Of a stretch of DNA of 56,562 bases, positions 34,753 to 43,977 are shown one piece after another (position 1 is the stretch's first letter; the number at the start of each line of letters is the position of its first letter). The notes beneath the pieces are model-generated. The model was not told the DNA's origin. It made no database searches and saw only the letters and a program-made list of their open reading frames with translations. Position numbers and translations under genes: made by a program. This DNA comes from Symbiodinium natans (lineage: Eukaryota > Sar > Dinophyceae > Suessiales > Symbiodiniaceae), in contig CAJNDS010000580.1 in NCBI GenBank assembly GCA_905221605.1, forward strand, positions 879,276-935,837, given 5' to 3'.

Positions 34753-34913
34753 CTCAACCCTAAACCCTCAACCCTCAACCCTCAACCCTAAACCCTAAAC
34801 CCTAAACCCTCAGCCTTCTTTCAGAACCGGAAAGGTCCTCGAGGTGCCCTACACCCCCAACCCTACAATCCCTGCAAAGCTTACAAAGCCATGAACTAAA
34901 CCCAGAACCCTAA

Positions 34914-35053
34914 ACCCCACACCCTAAACCCTAAACCCTAAACCCTAAACCCTAAACCCTAAACCCTAAACCCTAAACCCTAAACCCTAAACCCTAAACC
35001 CTAAACCCTAAACCCTAAACCCTAAACCTTCCAATCCCCAAACCCTAAACCGC
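34914..35053 (-). repeat. CCCTAAA array
   Basis: About 19 units, one interruption near 35028. Confidence 0.95.
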
Positions 35054-35065
35054 TTGCAGATTCTA

Positions 35066-35137
35066 TAGGTGCCCCGGGAATGATGGAGGCGTCCTCATGA
35101 GAGACATCAACTTGCGGGAACAAGGTGTAGTCCTTAG
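35066..35137 (+). CDS. Exon-like island with a clear acceptor
   Basis: AACCGCTTGCAG precedes; open as FYRCPGNDGGVLMRDINLRE. CCCTAAA left, TTTAGGG right. Family unknown. Confidence 0.5.
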
Positions 35138-35466
35138 TTTAGTTTAGGGTTTAGGTTTTAGGATTTAGGGTTTAGGGTTAGGGTTTAGGGTTGAGGGGTG
35201 TACAGTTCAGCCAGAAACAGGCGACATCTTGTGGATCCGAGATCGAGCGCACCTATGTTCACTCTGTACCCTCCACCCTATACACCCCTAGAATCCAAAA
35301 CCCCAAACCCCGAAACCCCTAGCTCCCGTAAAACCTTCCCTAAAAACCCCCCTAACCCCCCCCCCCCCCCAACAACCCCTGAACCCTATACATCCCATAC
35401 AAACCCCCTAAACCCGAGGAACCCCAAAAAACCAGTAAGGTTTTACCTGTAAACCCTATAAACCCC

Positions 35467-35592
35467 AAGGGGGGGGGGGGTGTGTAGGGGGGGGGCGGGG
35501 GGTGGGGGGTGGGGGGGAGGTAGGGGGGGGAGGTCGGGGGGGGAGGTAGGGGGGGGAGGTAGGGGGGGGAGGTAGGGGGGGAGGGGGCCCCC
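35467..35592 (+). repeat. G-rich array with GGAGGTAGGGGGG units
   Basis: Five copies of a GGGGGGAGGTAG 15-mer at 35510-35580, preceded by long G runs. Confidence 0.9.
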
Positions 35593-35699
35593 GTTGGGGG
35601 GGTAAGGAGGGCAAGAGGGAGGTTTTCACCTCCAAAAACCCATCCAACACGCCGCCAGGGTCGGCGGACCCTATGAAACCCTAAAAACCAATAAGGTTT

Positions 35700-35835
35700 T
35701 ACCCATACACCCATAAAGCCCTATAAACCCTATAAACCCTATAAACCCTATAATCCCTATAAACCCTATAAAACCCTATAAAACCTTATAACACCCTATG
35801 AAACCCTATAAAACCCTAGGAACCCCTAAAAGCCA
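35700..35835 (-). repeat. CCCTATAAA nonamer array
   Basis: A different telomere-related unit, CCCTATAAA, then AACCCTATAAAA; about 13 units. Confidence 0.9.
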
Positions 35836-35894
35836 GTAAGGTTTCGTGCCACGGCGAGCCTCGGCAGGCCGGCAGCTGTTTTTTTTTTCTAGAG

Positions 35895-36300
35895 AGAGGT
35901 TCTTGTAGGGTTCTTGTAGGGTTTTTGTAGGGTTTATAGGGTTCTTGTGGGGTTCTCGTAGGGGTTTTTGTGGGGTTCTTGTAGGGTTTTTGTAGGGTTT
36001 TTGTGGGGTTCTTGTAGGGTTTTTGTAGGGTTCATAGGGTTCTTTTGGCGTTTATCCTGTTTTTTTGAAATGGGGTTTTTGTCGGGTTCGTCGGGTTTAT
36101 CGGGTTTTTGTCGGCTTCAAAGGGTTTGTAGATTTTTTTTGTAGGGTTCATTGGGTTTGAAGAGTTTTTGGAGGGCTTCATAGGGTTTGTAGAGTTTTTG
36201 TGGGATTCATAGGGTCTATAGGTTTTGTAGTGCTTACAGGGTTTATAGAGTTACAGTTTATGGGGTTCATAGGGTTTGAAGAGTTTTCGTAGAGTTCATG
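35895..36300 (+). repeat. GTAGGGTTTTT / GTAGGGTTCTT repeats
   Basis: About 150 bp of 11-mers GGGTTYTTGTA, then TTCATAGGGTTT units. Derived from the same TAGGG core. Confidence 0.85.
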
Positions 36301-36447
36301 GCACGGCCGTGGGTTTGGCAGCTAGGGTCTAGTTGCTGACCTTCGGTCAGGTTGAGGGTTTAGGTGTTTACAGGGATTATTAGGGTTGTCAGTGTTTAGG
36401 GTTTTATTATCGGGCTTAGGGTTACGGTCTAGGGCTTAGGGTTCAGT

Positions 36448-36505
36448 AGTTGGGGTTTAGGGTTTAGGGTTTAGGGTTTAGGGTTTAGGGTTTAGGGTTT
36501 AGGGT
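36448..36505 (+). repeat. TTTAGGG array
   Basis: Eight units. Confidence 0.95.
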
Positions 36506-36600
36506 CGACACTACTTGCATAGCGTTGCGCTAAGGGAGCACCTGTCTCTGACAGCGTCCCACCGCCCCCCTCAAAATCACGCTGACGAAGCTCTGTCTAA
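36506..36600 (+). CDS. Exon-like coding island
   Basis: Open as RHYLHSVALREHLSLTASHR then ADEALSKL. Inward-facing flanks (TTTAGGG left, CCCTAAA right). Family unknown. Confidence 0.4.
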
Positions 36601-36747
36601 ACTTATAAACCCTAAACCCTCTAAACCCTATAAACCCTAAAACCCTAAAACCCTAGAACCCTAAACCCTAAACCCTAAACCTATAAACCCTAAACCCTAA
36701 ACTTATACACCCTAACCCCTAGACCCCATGAATCCCCCCAGCCAAAA

Positions 36748-36822
36748 ATTGCCGGAGGCCCTCGGACTTGGTGGAAGTCCACGCAGCGGAAAAAGCCTCG
36801 GAGGCCCGATCCTTGCAAACTA
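36748..36822 (+). CDS. Exon-like island, frame uncertain
   Basis: Two frames: GGPRTWWKSTQRKKPRRPDP and LPEALGLGGSPRSGKSLGGP. CCCTAAA left, TTTAGGG right. Confidence 0.35.
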
Positions 36823-36899
36823 ACGGGGTTTTAGGGTTTAGGGTTTGTGGTTTAGGGTTTAGGGTTTAGGGTGTAGGGTTTAGGGTTTAGGGTTTAGTT

Positions 36900-37015
36900 T
36901 TTTTTGGTTGACTCTATCATTATCTTTTTTATGCTATAATTATTTTTGTTATTCTGGTTATATTGTTATCATTATTACTACTAATTATTACAATATGGTA
37001 ACTGGGCTGCCAAGC
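36900..37015. mobile_element. AT-rich stretch ending in half an ACTTGGTAGCCCAG element
   Basis: TTACAATATGGTAACTGGGC and TGCCAAG matches the right end of elements at 10097 and 47064. Confidence 0.45.
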
Positions 37016-37017
37016 CT

Positions 37018-37110
37018 GCGTGCGAGCCTTGCGAAGCCCAGTCCCCTTGCAGCGTTTTGTGGGGGCGACAGAAGGTGCCAAGTTCGGGCTGACATGGTCT
37101 CCTCATGCCC
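37018..37110 (+). CDS. Exon-like coding island
   Basis: Open as LRSPVPLQRFVGATEGAKFG then LTWSPHA; CCTTGCAG inside may be the acceptor. CCCTAAA right. Family unknown. Confidence 0.45.
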
Positions 37111-37444
37111 TAGACCCTAAACCCTAAACCCTAAACCCTAAACCGGCCCAAAGCCCCGTGCTTTGCAGGTAACCTGAACCCCGAACCCTACCCTACACCC
37201 TGAAACCCTAAACCTAAGCCCTAGGCCCTGAGCCCTAAACCGCTATCTGCACTCTGAAAATCCAGTAAGGGATCAACCGGAAAAAATCTTACATAAACGC
37301 TAAGGCCCCAGAAGCCCCCAACAAACCCTGTAAGCCCTAAATCCGAGTTGCAGCAGGTCCTGGGTCCTTAAGGGCAGATATTCAGGTGTAGGGTTTAGGG
37401 TTAGGGTTTAGTGTTTGGGGTTTAGGATTTAGGGTTTAGGGTTT

Positions 37445-37572
37445 CAAAGTTTTCGGGTGCCTGTCCGAAGAGGCCCAGATGGTGGTCAAAGTCCGGACGC
37501 TCTCCTACAGGCCTCCGAGATGGGGATGAGTTCGTTTGTTGTTGCCATCTCTGGGTCACACAGCGAGGGTCT
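37445..37572 (+). CDS. Exon-like island of about 40 codons
   Basis: Open as VPVRRGPDGGQSPDALLQAS then SSFVVAISGSHSEG. TTTAGGG on both sides. Family unknown. Confidence 0.5.
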
Positions 37573-37619
37573 TAGGGCTTAGGGTTTAGGGCTTATGGGT
37601 GTAGAATTTTCGGGTTTAG

Positions 37620-37900
37620 GGCCTCGAAGGTCTTCAGAGCATGAGGATGCCAGTTCTGGTTCGGGTTCATTCTTCCCATAGTAGTAGGAATATGGAAACT
37701 ACCTTGGGGGCTAGATGAACCCAAAAAGGTTGAGGGTCCCTTTTTCCTTTGTAGGGATTCTAGTAGCACAGGGTAGAATATGGCCCCAATTTTAGGGTTC
37801 CTTTGGCCCTCAAGGCATTTCTAGTCCCATGGAGCTGGACACTGGCCCATGATCGACAACTGATTACTATTGGAGGTTGCCCCCTCCTGCTAGGTGCCTG
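37620..37900. other. Spacer without recognisable gene
   Basis: Unique mixed sequence, no coding-like frame that I trust. Confidence 0.3.
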
Positions 37901-37977
37901 TTTAGGGTTTAGGGTTTAGGGTTTCGAAACTATCAACCCAACAATCATTTTTGGATTCCGACTAGAACCTTTTCCCT

Positions 37978-38070
37978 CCAGTGAAACTCTATGACCGAGT
38001 TAGTTGCCGGGAATTCGACACTGCTTTCACTTTTCTTGGCTGTTCCACTGAGCATGGCTGCTTGCTTGGC
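37978..38070 (+). CDS. Exon-like coding island
   Basis: TTCCCTCCAG precedes 37981; one frame reads LYDRVSCREFDTAFTFLGCS, another from ATG 37991 reads MTELVAGNSTLLSLFLAVPL (signal-like). Frame undecided. Confidence 0.4.
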
Positions 38071-38267
38071 CCCCCCCCACGAAACCCTAAACCCTAAAAC
38101 CCTAGTGCAGGGAGTGGTTACCCGATGTGCCATTCCCTGGGGTATCTTGCTCCCTACCCTAAACCCGAAACCCGAAGCCCTACACCTAAACCCTTTTGGT
38201 TCAAGTGTTTCAGTTTGCTCTTTTGCATTTTTGCTACCAAAGGTGGCCGGAGCTGTCTGTCCTCGCC

Positions 38268-39307
38268 ATGGCCATGGAGCTTGAGTACCGAAATACCTTC
38301 ATCGACGTGAAGGAGGAGTTCGAGGACTCTTAGGGATAGTTGAAAATGGTTTTTAACTTTTGGGTACGTTCATTCCTAAGAAGCAGCTAAAGATTTTGAC
38401 TTTTGCTAGGGTTCCGAGTTCAGTATAGGACATGGCGGGCAGTTCCAGCAGGGCCCGTGCGCAGAGCTCGCCGCCGGGGCGCGTGCGCCGCATCAGCTTC
38501 AGCCTGGAGGCTGCCAGCGAGGAGGACGCCATGCGCAGCTATGTGGGCACCCTCTCCCAGAAGACCGCGGACCTGACGAAGAAGCTCCATGAGGACCAGA
38601 CGCCCACCGCATGCGGCTCCAGCCCAGTGAGCCCAGTGAGCCCCATGAGCTCGGATGCTTGGGAGTGGGGCCAAGAGGGCCTGGAGCACAATTCCGTCGT
38701 GGCGGAGTTCTTCCCGCTGCTGCCCAGCCAGGGCAGCCTTGCACACCCGGAGGTGTGCCGGCGCCCCTGCATCTACTTCATCGCCGGGCACTGCGAGAAC
38801 GGCCACGCCTGCGCCTACTGCCACATGGAGCACACGGAGAAGACGCCCAAACTCGACAAGAGGCAGCGCACCATCATCCAAGGCCTCACCCGGCCGCAGC
38901 TGCTTGAGCTGGTGATGCACTTCTGCCGAAGCAAAGCCGAGCAGGCGGGCTTCCTCGAAGAGGCCAGGGAGATTCTGGGACTGTTGGCCCAGGAGTCCGC
39001 CGGTGCACAGCCTTTGCCCCAGGTCGTGCCGGTCCGAGACCTCCGCAACCTGCACAAGACGCTTTCGCGCATGAACTTCTCCAACTTGATCCTCTATCCC
39101 CCTTGGGAATCATTTTCTATTTCTGTTCATATAAAGCCCAAGAGGATATTTAAAATATGATCTTTATTAAGGTTCTAAGATGAGTGTAGGATCGGCCTGG
39201 TGACGCACCAGTCCGCCAACCGAGTGGGGAACACCACGCCGAGCGCCGACCTCCTGGCCACGTCCTTGGAGCGACTGCGCCTGCACTTCCTGCCAGCGCG
39301 CGCATGA
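38268..39307 (+). CDS. CCCH-type zinc-finger protein, intact, three exons
   Basis: Three exons join into 277 codons: 38268-38324, 38429-39087 and 39190-39307 (TGA 39305-39307). The protein starts MAMELEYRNTFIDVKEEFE, an N-terminal EYRNTFI motif I recognise from dinoflagellate proteins of this kind. A serine/proline-rich segment with SPVSPVSPM follows. The zinc finger is C-x7-C-x5-C-x3-H (C133, C141, C147, H151), within RRPCIYFIAGHCENGHACAY, then a basic KLDKRQR segment and a helical C-terminal half. The C-terminal exon reads IGLVTHQSANRVGNTTPSAD to stop. Role inferred from the fold: RNA binding; no target can be named. A second ATG (38274) is also possible. Coding DNA is GC-rich with no telomeric repeat in its introns, unlike its surroundings. 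Confidence 0.85.
38325..38428 (+). other. Intron 1 of the CCCH gene (GA...AG)
   Basis: 104 bp. Exon 1 ends TTCGAG, the intron begins GACTCT and ends GTATAG, and exon 2 begins GACATG. AGGAC is thus repeated at both junctions. Reading through instead gives an in-frame TAG at 38331. Confidence 0.7.
39088..39189 (+). other. Intron 2 of the CCCH gene (GA...AG) with inverted repeat
   Basis: 102 bp, starting GATCCTC and ending AGTGTAG, with GATC repeated at the start of exon 3. ATCCTCT...CTTGGG near the 5' end is inverted to CCCAAGAGGAT in the middle. Without splicing the frame would end as IKPKRIFKI at 39160. Confidence 0.65.
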
Positions 39308-39328
39308 GTTGTTTTGGCTGTCATCGTC

Positions 39329-39426
39329 CTGCATGGGCTCCATTGTACCCGAATAACCCCTGAACAAGGCACCCTTTCTACAGGGTTGGTTAGGGGGATT
39401 CCAAGGCCGAATAGCCCATGCTGGCA
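39329..39426. mobile_element. TACCAGGATGGGC element in the 3' flank of the CCCH gene
   Basis: Decayed left end TGCATGGGCT and good right end AATAGCCCATGCTGGCA; same interior motifs as 12324-12416. Confidence 0.6.
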
Positions 39427-39439
39427 TTGTTTCTTTTTT

Positions 39440-39548
39440 TAGAACGTCGAAGTGTCTGGCATTCTGGCGAGCCTTTTCCAAGATGGTGGTGAGGCTTCGC
39501 CAAAGAGTGCTTCGGCCTCCCGCCAGGTTGTACATCCAGATCATCCTA
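39440..39548 (+). CDS. Exon-like coding island
   Basis: TTGTTTCTTTTTTTAG is a strong acceptor. Open as RTSKCLAFWRAFSKMVVRLR then QRVLRPPARLYIQII to a TTTAGGG-type array. The minus strand is also open (IWMYNLAGGRSTLWRSLTTI). The plus is preferred because of the acceptor. Confidence 0.45.
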
Positions 39549-39593
39549 GGGTTTAGTGTTTAGGGTTTAGGGTTTAGGTTTTCATGTCATCGT

Positions 39594-39748
39594 TGACTTT
39601 TTGCGGCGGGCATTGGCCACCGACGACTGCCACTTTTTGTAGAGTCTGCTGCTGATCCGGTGGTGCCTGTGGCGCCTGTGGCGTGCATGGTTCGGTCCAG
39701 GGCTGAGTGCCGTGTGGATCTGTCCTCACTTGCCCCACTGGGATCTCA
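39594..39748 (+). CDS. Coding-like ORF of about 51 codons
   Basis: Open as FAAGIGHRRLPLFVESAADP then VVPVAPVACMVRSRAECRVD, ending TAG at about 39748. Family unknown. Confidence 0.4.
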
Positions 39749-40080
39749 GTAGCGCCAGTCGCGGCCCTGAGGACTTCCCACACGCGCAATTCTGCACCAC
39801 CCCCCTTGCACCCCTACCACGCTCCCTTCATGCAGGGTGGTTCCGTGCTGACTTGGTGTGTGAATGCCTGGGATGTACAGTGCCGGGGCTTGTGACTGGT
39901 CGGCCTATGGTCCGGAGACGCTGGTTCCATAGGACCTTGGTGGTACTTGCTTTTGCTCCTGATTCTTCTATAATTTATAACCGTGCCTCCCGCTGCTGCA
40001 GCAACCTTGCGCAGGGAGCGATCTTTCAAGCATGTTGCGTTCATCCGCGGCAGCAGTTTCAAACCTCCTACTCCTCGTAG
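39712..40080 (+). CDS. 122-codon ORF, uncertain
   Basis: Open to 40080; the part RRRWFHRTLVVLAFAPDSSI is the most protein-like. Overlaps other open frames on both strands. Family unknown. Confidence 0.25.
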   Translation: MWICPHLPHWDLSSASRGPEDFPHAQFCTTPLAPLPRSLHAGWFRADLVCECLGCTVPGLVTGRPMVRRRWFHRTLVVLAFAPDSSIIYNRASRCCSNLAQGAIFQACCVHPRQQFQTSYSS

Positions 40081-40095
40081 TCGTAGACCCCTTGC

Positions 40096-40184
40096 TTTGC
40101 GTGGCAACCTCGGACCAACATCTTTCTGAGAACACCAGGAGAATCACGCCGTGGGGCTTCCACCCCAGCCAAAATCCTTGATTA
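40096..40184 (+). CDS. Exon-like island, frame uncertain
   Basis: FAWQPRTNIFLRTPGESRRG in one frame, ATSDQHLSENTRRITPWGFH in another. CCCTAAA follows. Confidence 0.35.
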
Positions 40185-40224
40185 ACTCTAAAACCCTAAG
40201 ATCCTAGACCCTAAGCCCTCTGAA

Positions 40225-40300
40225 CCGCAGAGCCTAAACCCCTAAACCCCTAAACCCCTAAACCCCTAAACCCCTAAACCCCTTAACCCCTTAACCCCTG
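40225..40300 (-). repeat. CCCCTAAA octamer array
   Basis: Nine octamers CCCCTAAA, then CCCCTTAA; an 8-bp unit rather than 7. Confidence 0.95.
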
Positions 40301-40555
40301 TTCCAACTATTGGGAGGTCTCTGAAGGTTACTTCCATGAGGAGCATGCTAACATCGTAACTTTGAGGTCCCCCCCCCCCCCCCCAGGAACCTTTTTTCGA
40401 TTCGATTCGCTGTAAGTTGGGGACATTTCCTAAACCCTAAACCCCAAAACCCAAACCCTAAGCCCTACACCCTGAACCCTTATCAAAGACCCTCGGCACG
40501 ACTTTCCTTTCCAGACCTGGGGGGGGGGGGGTGCGCTTGTGAGCCTTTGGATTTA

Positions 40556-40700
40556 CTGCTAGTTGCTTAAGAGCCACCAAAAAAAGAAGATAATTTTCCC
40601 TATTTTAGTTGTTATCTTTTGGGAGATATGAGTCCGTATATTCCCCTTATACGGAAGAGTAGTTGTTATTTTCGTGGGGAAGTTCTTAAGCAAATAGGAG
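40556..40700. mobile_element. CTACTATTTGCTTAAG element
   Basis: Ends CTGCTAGTTGCTTAAG and CTTAAGCAAATAGGAG; 145 bp, no internal triplication. Confidence 0.7.
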
Positions 40701-40785
40701 CTTGGGGTCCGCAAAGCCCAGCCCTAAACCACTGGCCCTGGCAGGTCCCTCATGAAAAGACACAATGCGGGGTGGCCCAGGACAC

Positions 40786-40969
40786 TCAAGGGACTAAAGG
40801 AGGGACCCTTGCAAGGGACCTTAGGGGATATTTAGGGGATATTCAGGGGTGTTTGAGGGGTTATTTAGGGGCTGCTTAGGTATAGAGGGATTACATAAGG
40901 TATATATGGGGGTTATATATATGTGCGATATTGGGGAATAAGCTTAAGGGTCCATTCTAGGGACCGTCC
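40786..40969. mobile_element. GGGACTAAAGGAGGGACCCTT element
   Basis: Second copy of the family at 9847-9977, longer because TATTTAGGGGAT-type units are repeated inside. Confidence 0.6.
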
Positions 40970-41001
40970 TTTTTCCCCTTAAGACACGGCTGTTTTTTGC
41001 T

Positions 41002-41030
41002 CACGCAGTTGGCCACGCAATGTAACAGAT
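41002..41030 (+). CDS. Tiny exon-like island with strong acceptor
   Basis: TTTTTTGCTCACGCAG then LATQCNRSP before TTTAGGG. Supported only by its borders. Confidence 0.25.
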
Positions 41031-41469
41031 CCCCTTAGGGTTTAGGGTTTAGGGTTTAGGGTTTAGGGTTTGGAGTTGAGGATTCAGGGTTGAAGGTCCT
41101 AGCGTTTAGGTTTAGGGTTCAGGAAGCCGTTTCATGCTTTTCCTGTTCCCCCCAGCACCATTCCCAACAACAATTAATGGGGCTTGTATAGGGTTTAGTC
41201 ATGTCTGGTGTGCATCGATGTCTAATCCAAGATGGCATCCTCTTTACCTGAGTTTCTACGGCTTGGGGTTTAGCCCCCCCCCCCCCCCTCCCACTGGCCC
41301 TCACAGGGAAGCAGCATAAGAGCAACCAGTGGCTTCATCCCTAATCTCGAAACCCCTAAAGCCCCCAAACCCTAAACCCTAAACCCCCAAACTACTAAAG
41401 CCTAAACTCCCTAAACCCTCAACCCCTAAGCCCTAAACTCTAAACCCTGAACTTGGGGTCTCCCGTTCC

Positions 41470-41556
41470 CCTCGGTAGGCCCCCACGAAGGGCCCTCAAA
41501 AACTGCAGTGGCCTGCCTCTTTATGAACTACGGGTCCTTGTTATGGCTAGTCTAGG
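41470..41556 (+). CDS. Exon-like coding island
   Basis: Open as PPRRALKNCSGLPLYELRVL then VMASL. CCCTAAA left, TTTAGGG right. Family unknown. Confidence 0.4.
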
Positions 41557-41558
41557 GT

Positions 41559-41698
41559 TCAGGGTTTAGGGTTTAGGGTTTAGGGTTTAGGGTTTAGGGT
41601 TTAGGGTTTAGGGTTTAGAGGGTTTAGAGGGTTTCCAGGGTTTATAGGGTTTATAGGGTTTATAGGGTTTATAGGGTTTAGGGTGTAGGGTGTAGGGT
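41559..41698 (+). repeat. TTTAGGG array then GTTTATAGGG
   Basis: Nine heptamers, then five TTTATAGGG nonamers. Confidence 0.95.
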
Positions 41699-41700
41699 GG

Positions 41701-41752
41701 TTAAGCTTGCAGAATCTTCCTTAGAGTGCACTTTCTTGGGGGGGTCCTCTGG
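41701..41752 (+). CDS. Small exon-like island
   Basis: Open as KLAESSLECTFLGGSSG, ending G|GTAGTA. TTTAGGG-type left. Family unknown. Confidence 0.35.
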
Positions 41753-41799
41753 GTAGTAGGGTATCCCTGACCTCCAATGGTGGTTCCCTCTTGGGGGTA

Positions 41800-41935
41800 C
41801 CCTAAACCCTAAACCCTAAACCCTAAACCCTAAACCCTAAACCCTGAACCCTGAACCCTAAACCCTAAACCCTAAACTCCTAAACCCTAGCTCTAAACCC
41901 TAAATCCTAAACCCTAACTCCTAAACCCTATACCT
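41800..41935 (-). repeat. CCCTAAA array
   Basis: About 18 units, two CCCTGAA together. Confidence 0.9.
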
Positions 41936-42160
41936 CCTTGGTTGGGGTGGATTCATTAGTTTATAACAACAGAAGCAATCCGTCTTCAAAGGCCGGAGCT
42001 ACAATTGTTTCTTGTTATGGGGGGAGGGGGGGGGGGGGCGAAGTTCACCGTGACCAAAATAGGGTTTAGGGTGTAGGGTTTAGAGAGCCCTAATCCCTGT
42101 TAAGGACTGTTAGTACGAGGGGGAACACCCCAACCTGGAACAACCACGCTTTTGGCCCAG

Positions 42161-42228
42161 GTGACGAGCCTCCACCTGTTGAAGATCGACACCGAGGGCT
42201 TGGATGCATTGATCTTGCAGCAGGCGCG
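42161..42228 (+). CDS. FkbM-like methyltransferase exon (motif LKIDTEG)
   Basis: GCTTTTGGCCCAG acceptor, then SLHLLKIDTEGLDALILQQA, then GCGCG|GTTTAGGG, where the telomeric array supplies the GT donor. LKIDTEGxDxxVL is the hallmark C-terminal motif of FkbM methyltransferases. On the same strand and in the right order relative to 29969-33193, but about 9 kb away with the CCCH gene in between. Either the same gene or another copy. Confidence 0.65.
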
Positions 42229-42358
42229 GTTTAGGGTTTAGGGGTTAGGGGTTTAGGGTTTGGGGTTGATGGTTTATAGGGTTTAGGGTTAACTTGAGAG
42301 TTGAGCCAGCAAGCGGGTAGTTCTCTAACGTCGGGTCCTTTCTTTTGGTGGACAGGAA

Positions 42359-42420
42359 GGGGGGGGGGGGGGGGGGGGGGGGGCGGGGGGCCGCGGGGCG
42401 GGGGGAGGGGGGGGTGAGGG
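42359..42420 (+). repeat. Poly-G (25) and G-rich tract
   Basis: G25 followed by GC-interrupted G runs. Confidence 0.95.
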
Positions 42421-42574
42421 GCCCGCAAAAGTGGGGCGGGGCCTAGGCCAGTTTGGGTCTTGGGGTCTCAGGGTTTTAGGGCCTAAAGGGGTTTGGGACC
42501 GCACCATCCGTTTGTATAGGCTAATTTATAGGGTGCAGGGTTTGTAGGGCTTAGGGCGTTTAGGGTTCCACTGT

Positions 42575-42645
42575 TGGGCTTGGCTACTGTGACAAAAGCT
42601 GGCACGTCGAGAACTGCACGTTTGCAGGCCATCAGGCATTTCATA
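42575..42645 (+). CDS. Exon-like coding island
   Basis: Open as VGLGYCDKSWHVENCTFAGH. Cysteine/aromatic-rich. TTTAGGG-type left. Family unknown. Confidence 0.35.
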
Positions 42646-42678
42646 TTTTGTGGCTTCTTAGGCTTTATGGGGTATACA

Positions 42679-42778
42679 TTGGGATGTTCACCCTTATGCT
42701 AGCAGTCCTTAATAGGGAGTATATTAGGGGGCACATAATCCCCATTAAGGACCGTTAGTAGAAGGGGCAACGTCCCAA
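42679..42778. mobile_element. GGGATGTTC element
   Basis: TTGGGATGTTCACCCTTATG...AGCAGTCCTTA and inverted TAAGGACCGTTAGTAGAAGG...CGTCCCAA; 100 bp. Half of another copy lies near 42095-42135. Confidence 0.7.
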
Positions 42779-42861
42779 GGTCTATAAGGGGTATAGAAGG
42801 GGTCCAAGGGTTTAGGGTTTAGGGTTCATAACAAGGGACCATGCAACTACCCTAAGAGAGA

Positions 42862-42945
42862 ACTTGGTAGCCCAGTGGTACCCTTTACCCTTTTTTTCGG
42901 CTCAAGGTCCCCTTATAAGGTGTCCAACCCACAAAGAGGTGCCCT
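42862..42945. mobile_element. ACTTGGTAGCCCAG element, right end lost
   Basis: Intact left end, TTTCGGCTCAAGGT at 42895-42908, and AAGAGGTGCCC; no matching right terminus. Confidence 0.5.
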
Positions 42946-43029
42946 GTTACTGTTATCATTTTGACGATTGCTACTGCTAGAATTATCATGATCGTCATTT
43001 ACTCCAACGTGCTGTACATGCTTCCGGAA

Positions 43030-43276
43030 AATAGGGGTACCCCTTTCACCGGGCTCCAAAAAAATGACTTCTGCTATGTTGGGGGAATATTCGGCGCATC
43101 CCTGTGTTCAGGATGTTTCGCGTTTACTGTTTGTCGAAACGCCTGTATTATACTATTCGCGATACTGTAGCAGAATGTTCAACATGCCAGAAGGCGAAGA
43201 ATTTAGAGGATACCGCAAAGCGCCGCACCAGAAACCCACAGCGCCCTCAGCCGCCCTAAGTGACAGTAAACCCTGA
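43030..43276 (+). CDS. Coding-like ORF of 70 codons or more
   Basis: ATG 43064 to TGA at 43276: LGEYSAHPCVQDVSRLLFVE, then FNMPEGEEFRGYRKAPHQKP. An overlapping frame from 42961 is hydrophobic and also open. Family unknown. Confidence 0.35.
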
Positions 43277-43316
43277 AAGGGGTGGGCGGTTTCGTGTGTT
43301 TGGCTTTTGGGGTTTT

Positions 43317-43439
43317 GAGCTATTTGCTTCAGAGACCCCCCCCCCCCCAGAAAAAAAATCAGAGATAATAATCCCTACATTACCCTCATAGGGAAGAATG
43401 GATTTGTTTGGGTTGGAGGGGTTCCAAAGCAATTAGTAG
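43317..43439. mobile_element. CTACTATTTGCTTAAG element
   Basis: GAGCTATTTGCTTCAGAGAC and inverted GTTCCAAAGCAATTAGTAG; 123 bp. Confidence 0.6.
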
Positions 43440-43454
43440 TGAGAATCTAGAGCA

Positions 43455-43530
43455 GTAACCCTAAACCCTAAACCCTGAACCCCGAACCCTCAACCCTAAA
43501 CCCTAAACCCTAAACCCTAACCCCTTTTAA
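43455..43530 (-). repeat. CCCTAAA array
   Basis: About ten units with CCCTGAA and CCCTCAA. Confidence 0.9.
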
Positions 43531-43551
43531 GTTCCCAAGTAGAGCTGTTGA

Positions 43552-43647
43552 GCTGCAGAGCGCCGCGCGCAGATGCTCCGCTACGGAGAAGAGGATGGGG
43601 TCTTTCCCGAGCGAGCCGGGCGCTTACATGGATCCCCTGAGTTTCTG
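43552..43647 (+). CDS. Exon-like island, frame uncertain
   Basis: After GTTGAGCTGCAG, frames QMLRYGEEDGVFPERAGRLH and ATEKRMGSFPSEPGAYMDPL are both open. CCCTAAA left, TTTAGGG right. Confidence 0.4.
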
Positions 43648-43745
43648 TTTAGGGTTTAGGGTTGAGGGTTTAGGGTTTAGGGTTTAGGGTTTAGGGTTTA
43701 GGGTTTAGGGTTTAGGGTTTAGGGTTTAGGGTGTAAGGTTTAGGG
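43648..43745 (+). repeat. TTTAGGG array
   Basis: 14 units, near-perfect. Confidence 0.95.
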
Positions 43746-43977
43746 AATCACGAACACATGCTAGGATGGCTTAGTGGTGCCGTGGTCCCCATTTTCAGAG
43801 CTTAGACTCCCTTACCCCACACGTGAAACCCTAAGCCATAAACCATAAGCCCTAAACCTTAAACGAAGCCATAACCAGCTTGGTTTTGTTACATACCCGG
43901 AACTTTACAATCACACCCATTCAGAGTTTAGGGGTTTGGGGTGCCTTTAAATCCTCAGCCGCCTAAACCTGAAACGG

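Noticed and set aside
38420-39113. Minus-strand and other-frame ORFs across the CCCH gene (up to 211 aa)
   Set aside because: Shadows of the GC-rich coding exon; the plus frame has the CCCH motif and consistent splice joins.
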